The position numbers and the translations under genes were made by a program. Of a stretch of 64,000 nucleotides of DNA, positions 1 through 7,424 are shown one piece after another. The DNA lies in NCBI RefSeq assembly GCF_012726295.1, contig NZ_JABAOB010000007.1:248001-312000 (forward strand), in the 5' to 3' direction. Numbering within the stretch: the first letter of the stretch is position 1; every line of letters begins with the position of its first letter. Below the pieces are notes generated by a model, which was given only the letters and a program-made list of their open reading frames with translations, ran no database searches and was not told where the DNA came from. The DNA comes from Chitinophaga sp. Ak27. GTDB lineage: Bacteria; Bacteroidota; Bacteroidia; Chitinophagales; Chitinophagaceae.

Positions 1-773
1 ATATTGATGTACTTGGCGATCCAGGCGCCCAGGGTGTGTCCCAAACCATCAAACACGGCAATGCCGAATACCAGCGGGCCAAGGATCGCTAAAACGATGA
101 GCTGGAAGGTGCGCAGGGTATTGATACATAAGGCTGCGGTTTCAAACAGCACCCGAAGCACTTCATTCATCCATTCCTTCACGGAGTTTTGCATTTTGTA
201 CATGCCTTTTGCAATTTCAAAACGCAGGCTGTTGCCAATGCCGTCATACCAGGTTTCCTGGGAGGGATCCTGGTTATTATGGGTATACTTATACCATTTG
301 TCCCGGTCACCATCTTTACTTTGACCGACATACATCTCATAGATAGGGGAATCTTTGATGGCCTTTTCCTTTTCCTTGAGCAGCTGTTTGATGACCTGGT
401 TGGAATTCTGCACCATCTCAGAAGTTGCATCACAAACCGGTTGGAGAAGCCCGTCCAGTGTGCCGATGACCAAAGTCGGGAACCAGGCAATACAAAAGCC
501 CAACACAAAGGGGCGAAACAAAGGGTAGAAGTCAATGGGCTCCGCATTTTGAATGTGTCTCCATACCCGGAAGGCGATATAAAACAGGGCGGCAAAACCC
601 GCAATGCCTTTACTGGTATTGATCAGGTTAGAAGATAAGGACATCATCTGGTTGCGGATGGAATCCAGAATGTCCTGCATAGAATGGATGCTGTCAGCCG
701 TACCCTGGCCATAGCTTAGCATGGGGATAAGGGCCAGCAAGGACAGCAGCAGTAGAATTTTATTCCGTTTCAT
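1..773 (-). CDS. traJ: Conjugative transposon protein TraJ (3' end beyond window)
   Basis: About 257 codons are readable from an ATG at 773 down to the left edge, where the gene runs off the window, so the C-terminus is missing. The N-terminus is a signal-like hydrophobic stretch ending near LSYGQ. It is followed by an amphipathic segment and several membrane segments (around GFAALFYIAFRVW, FVLGFCIAWFPTLVIG and FQLIVLAILGPLVFGIAVF). This layout and the position after TraI-like genes match TraJ of Bacteroides conjugative transposons, a polytopic inner-membrane (VirB6-like) part of the mating channel. The start overlaps the stop of the upstream gene (ATGA), which implies translational coupling. 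Confidence 0.85.
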   Translation of the reverse strand, partial: MKRNKILLLLSLLALIPMLSYGQGTADSIHSMQDILDSIRNQMMSLSSNLINTSKGIAGFAALFYIAFRVWRHIQNAEPIDFYPLFRPFVLGFCIAWFPTLVIGTLDGLLQPVCDATSEMVQNSNQVIKQLLKEKEKAIKDSPIYEMYVGQSKDGDRDKWYKYTHNNQDPSQETWYDGIGNSLRFEIAKGMYKMQNSVKEWMNEVLRVLFETAALCINTLRTFQLIVLAILGPLVFGIAVFDGLGHTLGAWIAKYIN

Positions 774-1420
774 TGTTGATCTGATTGAGTGATACCATGG
801 AGTTTGGAAGAGCTGGTGACCTGTAATTTTTCCTTCGAACGGGCCAGGGCCATCAGCGAACAGCTGTTGCCAAACGCCTTGACGAAATCAAGTTTGTCCT
901 CGAGATCTGCACAGATCTTGTCAATGGCGGCCAGCCGCTCATCGTCCGACATGCGCAGCTTGCCGGCAGTGATTACATTCAGCAGCTGATCGAGGTTTTG
1001 GAGGCTTTCGCTGGCGATATTTTGGTAGACCCCCAGCATATAGGTGATTTCCGAAGGGTTGAATAGATCAGGACGCGTAAACCGTTTGCCTGCGGACTTA
1101 TACTCTTTGAGCAGGATGATCTGATAGTCAATGATGTCGGCAACCTTTCGGTACTTCTTGACCACAGGACTCACTTCTAACAGTCCGTCCAGGAAAAATT
1201 TATGCAGGTTGAAATTTCCTTCGGTCAGCGATTTCACGGTCGTATAGCCCTTGCTGACAATTTCAAACCCCTTTTTCAGGGTGGTTAAAATGCTTTTTAA
1301 CTGGGCAAGCTTCTCGATATTTAGGGCCAATTGGGCCGCTTCATTGGCCTGTGCGTTAGCAGGTGGTTTTGCCATGCACCATAGCAACAGCACAACCAGT
1401 ATTGGTTTTATGATTTTCAT
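770..1420 (-). CDS. Secreted helical conjugation protein (TraI-like family)
   Basis: A 216-aa protein starting at ATG 1420; a GTG nine bases earlier is less likely because the signal peptide fits the ATG (basic start, hydrophobic core, ANAQA cleavage region). The mature part is almost all helical. It carries a KGYTTVKSLTEGNFNLHKFF motif near residue 60 that is shared with the next gene upstream, so the two are tandem paralogues. Proteins of this kind sit just before TraJ in Bacteroidota ICEs and are sometimes annotated TraI-like or TerB-like; the tellurite label has no support here. Probably a periplasmic component of the transfer apparatus. Stop and traJ start overlap by four bases. Confidence 0.7.
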   Translation of the reverse strand: MKIIKPILVVLLLWCMAKPPANAQANEAAQLALNIEKLAQLKSILTTLKKGFEIVSKGYTTVKSLTEGNFNLHKFFLDGLLEVSPVVKKYRKVADIIDYQIILLKEYKSAGKRFTRPDLFNPSEITYMLGVYQNIASESLQNLDQLLNVITAGKLRMSDDERLAAIDKICADLEDKLDFVKAFGNSCSLMALARSKEKLQVTSSSKLHGITQSDQQ

Positions 1421-1462
1421 CTCTCTCACGTTTTCTCTTCCACATCAAATTTTTGTATTTTT

Positions 1463-2104
1463 CTACGGCAGGACACCGTTCAACTGCTGACTGGCTTTAA
1501 CTTCTCTATGGAGTTTCTGTTTGGACACGCGCAGCAATTGCAGGGTCGTATAAAAATCCCTGGTGAAGCTGTATTGCTCCTCCGCCTGCTGGTAGAGCTC
1601 ATTGATCCGGGTGATCCGCTGATCATCTTTTAACTGGAGCTGGTTGTCAGAAACTACGGTGATCAGCTCATCTAAGGTTTGCGCCAGCAGATCAAGCGTA
1701 TGATCGATCACCTGACGGATATACTGGCTTTCCCAGGCTGCCATTCCTTCGGTGCGGGACAATTCACCGATCTTTTTTAGCTGGGCTACAGCTTCGACAT
1801 TGAACAGAATCAGCCCGGTAACCTTCTCATATTTTTTAATCCGGGGACTAACGATTTTCAGGGCGCCGAAGAAGTCCCGGTGTAAATTGAAATCCCCGTT
1901 CTTGATTTTGTTGATCAGGTTTAAGCCTTTGGAGGCAATGTCATATCCCTTCTTCAGATAACCTTTATAGACCTCCAATGCGGCAATCTGCTGAGCCAGC
2001 AGTTTGCGGTTTTCTTTTTTCTGGGAGAAAAAGCCGCCCAGGATCTGCGCATGACTGTCCACAAACAACAGGCAGGTTACCAACAGGATGATGATCGTTT
2101 TCAT
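1463..2104 (-). CDS. Secreted helical conjugation protein, paralogue of the downstream gene
   Basis: A 213-aa protein with a clear signal peptide (MKTIIILLVTCLLFVDSHAQ) and an all-helical mature part. The segment KGYDIASKGLNLINKIKNGD followed by FNLHRDFF lines up with KGYTTVKSLTEGNFNLHKFF in the next gene, and both then have SPRIKKY/SPVVKKY. The pair therefore arose by duplication. It lies 43 bp from its paralogue and 31 bp after the 2135-2977 gene, inside the tra operon, so a structural role in transfer at the cell envelope is likely. No enzymatic motif is visible. Confidence 0.7.
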   Translation of the reverse strand: MKTIIILLVTCLLFVDSHAQILGGFFSQKKENRKLLAQQIAALEVYKGYLKKGYDIASKGLNLINKIKNGDFNLHRDFFGALKIVSPRIKKYEKVTGLILFNVEAVAQLKKIGELSRTEGMAAWESQYIRQVIDHTLDLLAQTLDELITVVSDNQLQLKDDQRITRINELYQQAEEQYSFTRDFYTTLQLLRVSKQKLHREVKASQQLNGVLP

Positions 2105-2134
2105 CTTTTGGGGTTTAACAGTTCATAATTATTT

Positions 2135-2977
2135 CTAAAGGCGAAATCCCTTTTTTGGAGAGGCCAGCGTTTCAGCGATTTTGTTCACCTCCTTTACACT
2201 GGGCAGGTCAGCAGTGGATTTAATCACTAATTGCTTGTTCTGGTCAATACTGTAGGCCTTCATGGATTTACTGATGATTTTAACAGCGGTCAGGTTAAGG
2301 CCCATATGGGGATCATGATTAATTCCAAAGATCACCTGGGTCTGCATTTTTTTGATTTCACTCTGCCCGGTAATCGTGCCCACCGTTAAGGGAAAGGCTT
2401 TGCTGATCATTTGCTGGTGACCGGGGTCTTTCAAATGCTGCGTCAGGATGGTGATCAGGTCTGCCTTTTCAAATTTGGGTAAATGCGTAAAGCCATGCGT
2501 ATACCCCTTCTCCTCGATCTGCCGGACAAATTTTTGGATCTGCTCCGGCGTAATATGATAGTGGGCTGCATCCATGCCAGTACGAAGCTCAAATGGGTGG
2601 GCCTGTAACGCAGCCTTAGTCGGAAGGTCTGCGATAGCTAATGGGCGATCAATAAGCTGATTGGTCGTAAATCCGTGGGCCTGATGATCGATCAAATGCA
2701 AACTTTTAACATGCAAGCCGCCCAGTTGATCATAATCCAAATTAAATACACAGGCTTTATAAGGATAATGTGGGGGAGCGCCTTCAATATAAGTGAACAT
2801 GATCACCGGAAATATTTGTTCCGCCTGGTGTTGGGCCGGTAGCTTGGCCACAAATTCATCCAGCCACGCTTTAATGTCATCCGACTGGATGCCACGGCCA
2901 TAAAATCCTTCAGTAAAGCCCTTCTCCGTAAATTGCTTACTGATCCTCTCGATTTCTTTCTCTTCAATTTTCTCCAT
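2135..2977 (-). CDS. ICE hypothetical protein, two-domain member of a three-gene paralogous family
   Basis: 280 aa from ATG 2977 (the GTG just before it is an alternative). No signal peptide or membrane segment is seen. The protein has two similar halves, each opening with a helix and a GFTEGFYG/GYTHGFTHL-type motif, followed by a beta-rich part with alternating hydrophobics (FPVIMFTYIEG, YKACVFNLDYDQLGGLHVKS). The same layout occurs in the genes at 3053 and 3498. It ends in the basic tail KKGFRL, close to the tails of its paralogues. I do not recognise the function; a soluble accessory of the tra operon is all the sequence supports. Confidence 0.6.
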   Translation of the reverse strand: MEKIEEKEIERISKQFTEKGFTEGFYGRGIQSDDIKAWLDEFVAKLPAQHQAEQIFPVIMFTYIEGAPPHYPYKACVFNLDYDQLGGLHVKSLHLIDHQAHGFTTNQLIDRPLAIADLPTKAALQAHPFELRTGMDAAHYHITPEQIQKFVRQIEEKGYTHGFTHLPKFEKADLITILTQHLKDPGHQQMISKAFPLTVGTITGQSEIKKMQTQVIFGINHDPHMGLNLTAVKIISKSMKAYSIDQNKQLVIKSTADLPSVKEVNKIAETLASPKKGFRL

Positions 2978-3052
2978 CACACTTTCTTTATTTTCTTATC
3001 TTTTATCTCTGGGCGGGCCAGCAGAAATGATCCTGCTCCACTAGTCTGGAGG

Positions 3053-3487
3053 CTATAGCCGGTTCCCTTTTTTAGGCCTGCCTTTAATGCCCTCACCGGT
3101 ATGAAGCATGGCCCTTGCTTTGCCAATTCCGGGAACCTGGTCAAACCGTTGAATCATCAGTGTTTTCTGCGCCAGTTGCTCAATGTTCCCGTCACTTTTA
3201 GTTAAAGTGACTGAGCGGACCCGATACCCGCCTGGGGCTCCAAGTTCTACGGCAAAAGCAGCCACCATGTATTCCGTTTTTTGGGTATTGTAGCTGAAAT
3301 GATTGATGACCACCGGATCTTTGAACATGGTGTCTTCTTCAGTATTTCTCATCACCAGACAACGCCTGATCACCTCTGCCAAGGTGCCTTGCTCCAAGCC
3401 ATTGATGTGAAAGTCGGCACCCGAGTAGCCCAGCAGTCTAAATTGCCGTTCCAGCTGCTCGATCTTTTTATTTTCTTCTTCCCACAT
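3053..3487 (-). CDS. ICE hypothetical protein, single-domain member of the same paralogous family
   Basis: 144 aa, ATG at 3487. It corresponds to one unit of the two-unit proteins on either side: opening helix LERQFRLLGYSGADFHINGL, then a helical stretch, then a beta-rich part (NTQKTEYMVAAFAVELGAPG followed by GYRVRSVTL). It ends in KGRPKKGNRL, matching the basic tails of its neighbours. It is eleven bases from the stop of the 3498-4349 gene, so probably co-transcribed. Function unknown. Confidence 0.6.
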   Translation of the reverse strand: MWEEENKKIEQLERQFRLLGYSGADFHINGLEQGTLAEVIRRCLVMRNTEEDTMFKDPVVINHFSYNTQKTEYMVAAFAVELGAPGGYRVRSVTLTKSDGNIEQLAQKTLMIQRFDQVPGIGKARAMLHTGEGIKGRPKKGNRL

Positions 3488-3497
3488 TTCCTTGCAC

Positions 3498-4349
3498 TCA
3501 ACTCAAACCTTTTCCCCGCTTAAACTTCTTTTTCCACAGCCCTTCAATTTCGTTTTTGATCGACAGGGGCTGTATATACTTAATGACCTTTGCCTGGTCA
3601 GGTATTTTTTCATTGCTATTGAACGATAGTGTTTTGAACACCGGCATCTGGATGCCCACACGCTTGCTGACCAGCTCCATTTTTTTGACCTTTAAATTCA
3701 CCTGTCCATCAAAGTCCAGGGTAAAATAACACTGCGTCTGCTCTACGCCAGGTACATGATCAGCCAGGTAGGTCATGAATTTGGCGGGAAAAGGAGGGCC
3801 CTTGATCTCCCCGTAATGCCATCTTTTCAGATGTACCTCCATCATTTTGGAAAAATCCCCAAAATGAGTGGGCGGAAGATTGAAATCGCCTGTATAGCCT
3901 TTCAATTCCAGGCTACGCTGAAGCTGCTGTGCCGCCAGTTTGATATCCTGGATATTATAGGCCACCATGCGGTTTGCGACATCTCTGGGAGGTATTTGAT
4001 CGTGATAACCAAAATACAATACGGCGTGATTGACTTTCCAAAAATTTCGTGGCCCAAAGTGCTTATCAATCTGCATGTTCTGAACTTTAAATCCCTTCAC
4101 CTGATCATAAGCCATGACCATGGAACATTCAGTATAAATTTGGGGATCTTCTTTTATGGAAATATCCATCTGCACCAGTATCGGCAACCGCTCGTTCAAA
4201 GGGGTGTCACAATAATGTTGGTAATAATGATGCAGGAGTTGCGATAAAGGGATAGGATCTTCTAATGGCTGCATACATTGACCAATGTCATAACCCTTTG
4301 CCTTTAGCGAACGCTCTAAATCTGCCGTATGTTTCTCCCATTCCCTCAT
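3498..4349 (-). CDS. ICE hypothetical protein, two-domain member of the paralogous family
   Basis: 283 aa from ATG 4349, five bases after the end of the TraI-like gene. Two repeated units are visible: LERSLKAKGYDIGQCM with a beta part around ECSMVMAYDQVKGFKVQNMQ, and LQRSLELKGYTGDFNLPPTH with CYFTLDFDGQVNLKVKKMEL. The C-terminal tail KKKFKRGKGLS is strongly basic. No signal peptide is present. Together with 2135-2977 and 3053-3487 it forms a local family of five domain copies. I do not recognise the family; the basic tail could bind nucleic acid or a membrane surface, but that is a guess. Confidence 0.6.
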   Translation of the reverse strand: MREWEKHTADLERSLKAKGYDIGQCMQPLEDPIPLSQLLHHYYQHYCDTPLNERLPILVQMDISIKEDPQIYTECSMVMAYDQVKGFKVQNMQIDKHFGPRNFWKVNHAVLYFGYHDQIPPRDVANRMVAYNIQDIKLAAQQLQRSLELKGYTGDFNLPPTHFGDFSKMMEVHLKRWHYGEIKGPPFPAKFMTYLADHVPGVEQTQCYFTLDFDGQVNLKVKKMELVSKRVGIQMPVFKTLSFNSNEKIPDQAKVIKYIQPLSIKNEIEGLWKKKFKRGKGLS

Positions 4350-4353
4350 CTTC

Positions 4354-5028
4354 TTACTGTTTGATTCCGTACAACATTTTTACCTGATCCACATCCAGCT
4401 TACTTTTACAGCGGGACAGCGAAAGCAAGGCGTTTTCATTATTGAATTGTCTCAGGTCAGCAAAATTTTCATCCACCTTATCCCCGGCATCATTAATGAT
4501 CTCCAGCCGCTTGGCATCGGTCATACTGGTGGTAAAAGAGTGGATGACCAGTGACAACTGATCCACATTTTTGACCGTTTCCTCCAGGATACCCGAGTAG
4601 ACCTTCGCGATGTAATTGATCTCGCCAGCTGAAAAATTCTTGTCCTGCCGGATCAGCGACCAGGCCCGCTTATATTCCTCCACCAGCCAGGTTTGTTTTT
4701 GAATGATCTCTTTGATCCGCTTGTAATAGCTGATCAGGGACTTCACTTTGTTCAACTCCTCAAAATACTTGGCATACAGGCTGCGCTGCTTTTCCGTCCA
4801 GCTGCTGATCTCCTCCAGTTTTAATTTGGACATCACATTCTCCAATTCTTTCTGCGCATTTTGCAACCAGATGATTTTATTCTGCTGGCGCTGAATCGCC
4901 AGGTCAGCCGCCAGAATCGCCTTTTTGATCGCTGCTTTGGCCACCCACCACCAGATGGCTTGTGCTTTTTGTATCGGGCCTACGATCAGCCAGAAACCCA
5001 CCAGGAGCACCAACATCACTTTTTTCAT
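4354..5028 (-). CDS. traI: TraI-like secreted coiled-coil conjugation protein
   Basis: 224 aa from ATG 5028, chosen because a strong AAGGAGGTG lies just upstream; a GTG at 5034 overlaps that site. The N-terminus is a signal sequence (KVMLVLLVGFWLIVGPIQKA) followed by an Ala/Trp-rich region and a long coiled coil (QRQQNKIIWLQNAQKELENV). This matches TraI of Bacteroidota conjugative transposons, a periplasmic or membrane-associated transfer protein of unknown detailed function, usually a few genes before TraJ. Here TraI and TraJ are separated by five extra genes, an expanded arrangement. Confidence 0.72.
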   Translation of the reverse strand: MKKVMLVLLVGFWLIVGPIQKAQAIWWWVAKAAIKKAILAADLAIQRQQNKIIWLQNAQKELENVMSKLKLEEISSWTEKQRSLYAKYFEELNKVKSLISYYKRIKEIIQKQTWLVEEYKRAWSLIRQDKNFSAGEINYIAKVYSGILEETVKNVDQLSLVIHSFTTSMTDAKRLEIINDAGDKVDENFADLRQFNNENALLSLSRCKSKLDVDQVKMLYGIKQ

Positions 5029-5054
5029 TTTCACCTCCTTCTTTTTGTCTCACC

Positions 5055-5231
5055 TTATGCTTTCCTAAACCTCATGACCATGGGCTTTTTCCTCATCGTC
5101 ACGGCAGGATTTTTCGGTGGACTTCTCTGAATACCACCCATGTGGATCAGCCCTTGGGGCTTAAATTTGCGGGCAGCCTTAATCATACATCTGATATATC
5201 CCCCGATGATAGGATCCATTTCCCTGTTCAT
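5055..5231 (-). CDS. Small basic protein in the tra operon
   Basis: 58 aa starting at ATG 5231. The start is fixed by an excellent GGAGGTG ribosome-binding site four bases upstream, almost the same as the site of the TraI-like gene that follows. A longer frame reaching back to 5297 would overlap the methyltransferase and has no such site. The product has 12 Lys/Arg residues, mostly towards the C-terminus (KNPAVTMRKKPMVMRFRKA), and six Met besides the start. No domain is recognised. It fits the 26-bp and 27-bp spacing of an operon gene. A small nucleic-acid- or membrane-binding accessory is possible but unproven. Confidence 0.5.
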   Translation of the reverse strand: MNREMDPIIGGYIRCMIKAARKFKPQGLIHMGGIQRSPPKNPAVTMRKKPMVMRFRKA

Positions 5232-5256
5232 GTTCACCTCCGTTTCTATGTCTGAA

Positions 5257-6198
5257 TTATCCAAATAGCCCCAGGTCCTTTTGGAGCCTGCGTTCACTCA
5301 ACCGCACGTAGGCTTCATTCAATTCAAAGCCTACATATTGTCTTTGTAGTTTTCTGGCAACAAGGGCAGTGGTGCCGGCACCACTAAAGGGGTCTAGGAC
5401 CGTTCCGTTTTGCGGGCATCCGGCCCTGATACAGAGATAAGGGATCTCTTCGGGGTAAGTGGCAAAGTGTGCCCCCTTATATCCTTTGGCTGCGATTGTC
5501 CACACCGATCTTTTGTTGGCCCTGGTATCAGTGGCGGGAATAATTCTTTGATTCCTTTGTTTCCTTGGCGCATTGATGCGTTGCCGCTGAAATCCTGGAA
5601 TACCATTACTGTATTTATGGCGGCCTGATACCGCATTGCCCATCCTGATAACCGATGAGCATTTCAAAGCATGACTCAAGGCGTATTGATCATAATAATA
5701 GTTGGGTGATTTGCTGAACAAGAAAATATATTCATGACTTTTGGTACAACGGTCATGGACACCTTCGGGCATGGGGTTGGGTTTCTTCCAGATGATATCC
5801 TGACGCAGATATAATCCGGAGTCCCTCAAGGCCAACGCCACCAGCCATGGAATACCAATCAAGTCCTTTTCCTTGATCTTACCATAACCCGCCAGATGGC
5901 CAGTGCCCCCATAGCCACCACTGCTGGCATAGGAATCTCCAAGGTTCAGCCAGATCGTGCCGCGATCACTCAACACCCGGGTGACCTCAGCGAAAATCGC
6001 CATCAGGTTATGGACATATTCATAGGGTTCCTTTTCCTGTCCAAGTTGCCCTTGCACCTGATAGTCACGCAGCCGGAAATAAGGGGGAGAGGTCACACAA
6101 CAGTCGAAAAAGTTATCCGGATAACTTTTCATACCTACCAGGCAATCCTGATGATGAATAATATTGATAGAAGGCTCCTTTTTGCACTGATCTTCCAT
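5257..6198 (-). CDS. Site-specific DNA methyltransferase (N4/N6 amino, beta class)
   Basis: 313 aa. The catalytic motif IV TSPPY is at residues 36-40 and the AdoMet-binding motif I (DPFSGAGTT) lies near the C-terminus, with the target-recognition region in between. This IV-then-I order defines beta-class amino-methyltransferases, which methylate adenine N6 or cytosine N4. The start is supported by AAGGAG before the ATG at 6198. No restriction endonuclease is adjacent, so it is a solitary methylase within a conjugation operon, 27 bp after the TraG C-terminal half. Such enzymes are thought to protect transferred DNA from restriction in recipients; that role is inferred here. Confidence 0.9.
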   Translation of the reverse strand: MEDQCKKEPSINIIHHQDCLVGMKSYPDNFFDCCVTSPPYFRLRDYQVQGQLGQEKEPYEYVHNLMAIFAEVTRVLSDRGTIWLNLGDSYASSGGYGGTGHLAGYGKIKEKDLIGIPWLVALALRDSGLYLRQDIIWKKPNPMPEGVHDRCTKSHEYIFLFSKSPNYYYDQYALSHALKCSSVIRMGNAVSGRHKYSNGIPGFQRQRINAPRKQRNQRIIPATDTRANKRSVWTIAAKGYKGAHFATYPEEIPYLCIRAGCPQNGTVLDPFSGAGTTALVARKLQRQYVGFELNEAYVRLSERRLQKDLGLFG

Positions 6199-6225
6199 AC
6201 ATGTTCTCCTTTCAAATTTTTAAAA

Positions 6226-7344
6226 TTAAGGTTCACTTTTTTTGTCTCTCTGCTCCCTGGCCAATACTTCAATACCTCGCTGAATACTGCCAAACCTTTC
6301 TGCATATTCCATGACCTTTACCTTTTCGGTCTGCTCTGTCGTATAACTCAGATATTCTTCCGGGCTTACTTCCGTCCGGTACACCTTGGAAAGCATCCCA
6401 CCCAGGGAAATAAAGACCTCCTTGTACTTCCGCCCAGGTTCATTGGCCCGGTTGACTGACAAGACCATCGCTTTTTCCTTTTCCGTGAGCCCCAGTAAAT
6501 CCTGTATTTGGTCAAATTTGTTCTGGTACTTGGATTGGTCCAGCATGATCTTACAATCGGAATTGTTGATGATCGCTTGCTTGACAATGGGGCTGGAAAT
6601 GATATCTTCTACTTCCTGGGTCACGACAATGGCTTCCCCGAAAAACTTCCTGACCGTTTTAAACAGGTACTTGATGTATTCAGCAAAACCCTCCCGTGCG
6701 ATGGCTTTCCAGGCTTCTTCAATCAGAATCATTTTGCGGATACCTTTCAGCTTCCGCATCTTATTAATGAACACCTGCATGATGATGATCGTACAAACCG
6801 GGAACAGAACCCCATGATTTTTGATCGCATCAATTTCAAAGATCACCAGCCTTTCCTGGAGCAGATTTAAATTCTCGCGGGCATTGAGCAAATAGTCGTA
6901 TTCCCCGCCTTTGTAATAAGGCCGAAGGACATAGAGAAAGTTGTTGATGTCGAAGTCTTTCTCCTTGACCTTTTCCTTGGCCAGTTCTTCTACGAAATCT
7001 TCTTTTAAGAATTCGTAAAAGGTATCAAAGCAGGGAAAGATATCAGGCCGCTTTTCCAGCTTTTCAAAATAACCCGTGATCGCATTGGATAGCGCCACAT
7101 ATTCCGACCGCCGGTAATCTTCTTCTTCCGACTTCCACAGGGCCAGCAGCAAGGTTTTGATGCTTTCCTTGGTTTCCGTGTCCAGGCTGTCCCCCTCGCC
7201 GATAAAAAAGGGATTAAACTTGATGGGATTATCTTCACTATACGTGAAGTAGTATCCGTTCACCATGTCGCACAGCCCTTTGTAACTGTGGCCCACATCG
7301 ACCAGAACAATGTGGCATCCCTGCTCGTAATAGCTCCTCACCAA
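6226..7344 (-). CDS. traG: TraG conjugative ATPase, C-terminal half (gene interrupted)
   Basis: The C-terminal part of a VirB4-type ATPase that powers type IV secretion. The open frame begins after a stop at 7387-7389 and reads IGSGKSFFTNHL (Walker A remainder) at about 7377-7342. Walker B (ILIEEAW) follows later, then the usual C-terminal motor domain. It is in the same reading frame as the N-terminal half at 7399-8760. With the intervening insert removed the joined protein would be about 840 aa, the normal TraG length. A TTG at 7344 is the only nearby start, and it lies after the P-loop, so an independent product would lack a working nucleotide site. Confidence 0.85.
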   Translation of the reverse strand: MVRSYYEQGCHIVLVDVGHSYKGLCDMVNGYYFTYSEDNPIKFNPFFIGEGDSLDTETKESIKTLLLALWKSEEEDYRRSEYVALSNAITGYFEKLEKRPDIFPCFDTFYEFLKEDFVEELAKEKVKEKDFDINNFLYVLRPYYKGGEYDYLLNARENLNLLQERLVIFEIDAIKNHGVLFPVCTIIIMQVFINKMRKLKGIRKMILIEEAWKAIAREGFAEYIKYLFKTVRKFFGEAIVVTQEVEDIISSPIVKQAIINNSDCKIMLDQSKYQNKFDQIQDLLGLTEKEKAMVLSVNRANEPGRKYKEVFISLGGMLSKVYRTEVSPEEYLSYTTEQTEKVKVMEYAERFGSIQRGIEVLAREQRDKKSEP

Positions 7345-7382
7345 ATGGTTGGTAAAGAAGGATTTTCCAGATCCAATGGTAT

Positions 7383-7424
7383 GGGCTTACCGGGTCATTT
7401 AATTAAAAATGACCCGGTAAGCCC
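7383..7424. repeat. Perfect 18-bp inverted repeat inside traG
   Basis: GGGCTTACCGGGTCATTT at 7383-7400 and its exact reverse complement at 7407-7424 flank a 6-nt AATTAA loop. The repeat accounts for most of a 51-nt in-frame insert (about 7375-7425) that splits the TraG Walker A motif. It supplies both in-frame stop codons. I see no second copy in the window. Confidence 0.9.

Noticed and set aside
770..2104. TerB-type tellurite resistance for the two helical secreted genes
   Set aside because: Similar ICE proteins sometimes carry this label, but the signal peptides, tandem duplication and position beside traJ fit an envelope transfer role, and no tellurite-related gene is near.
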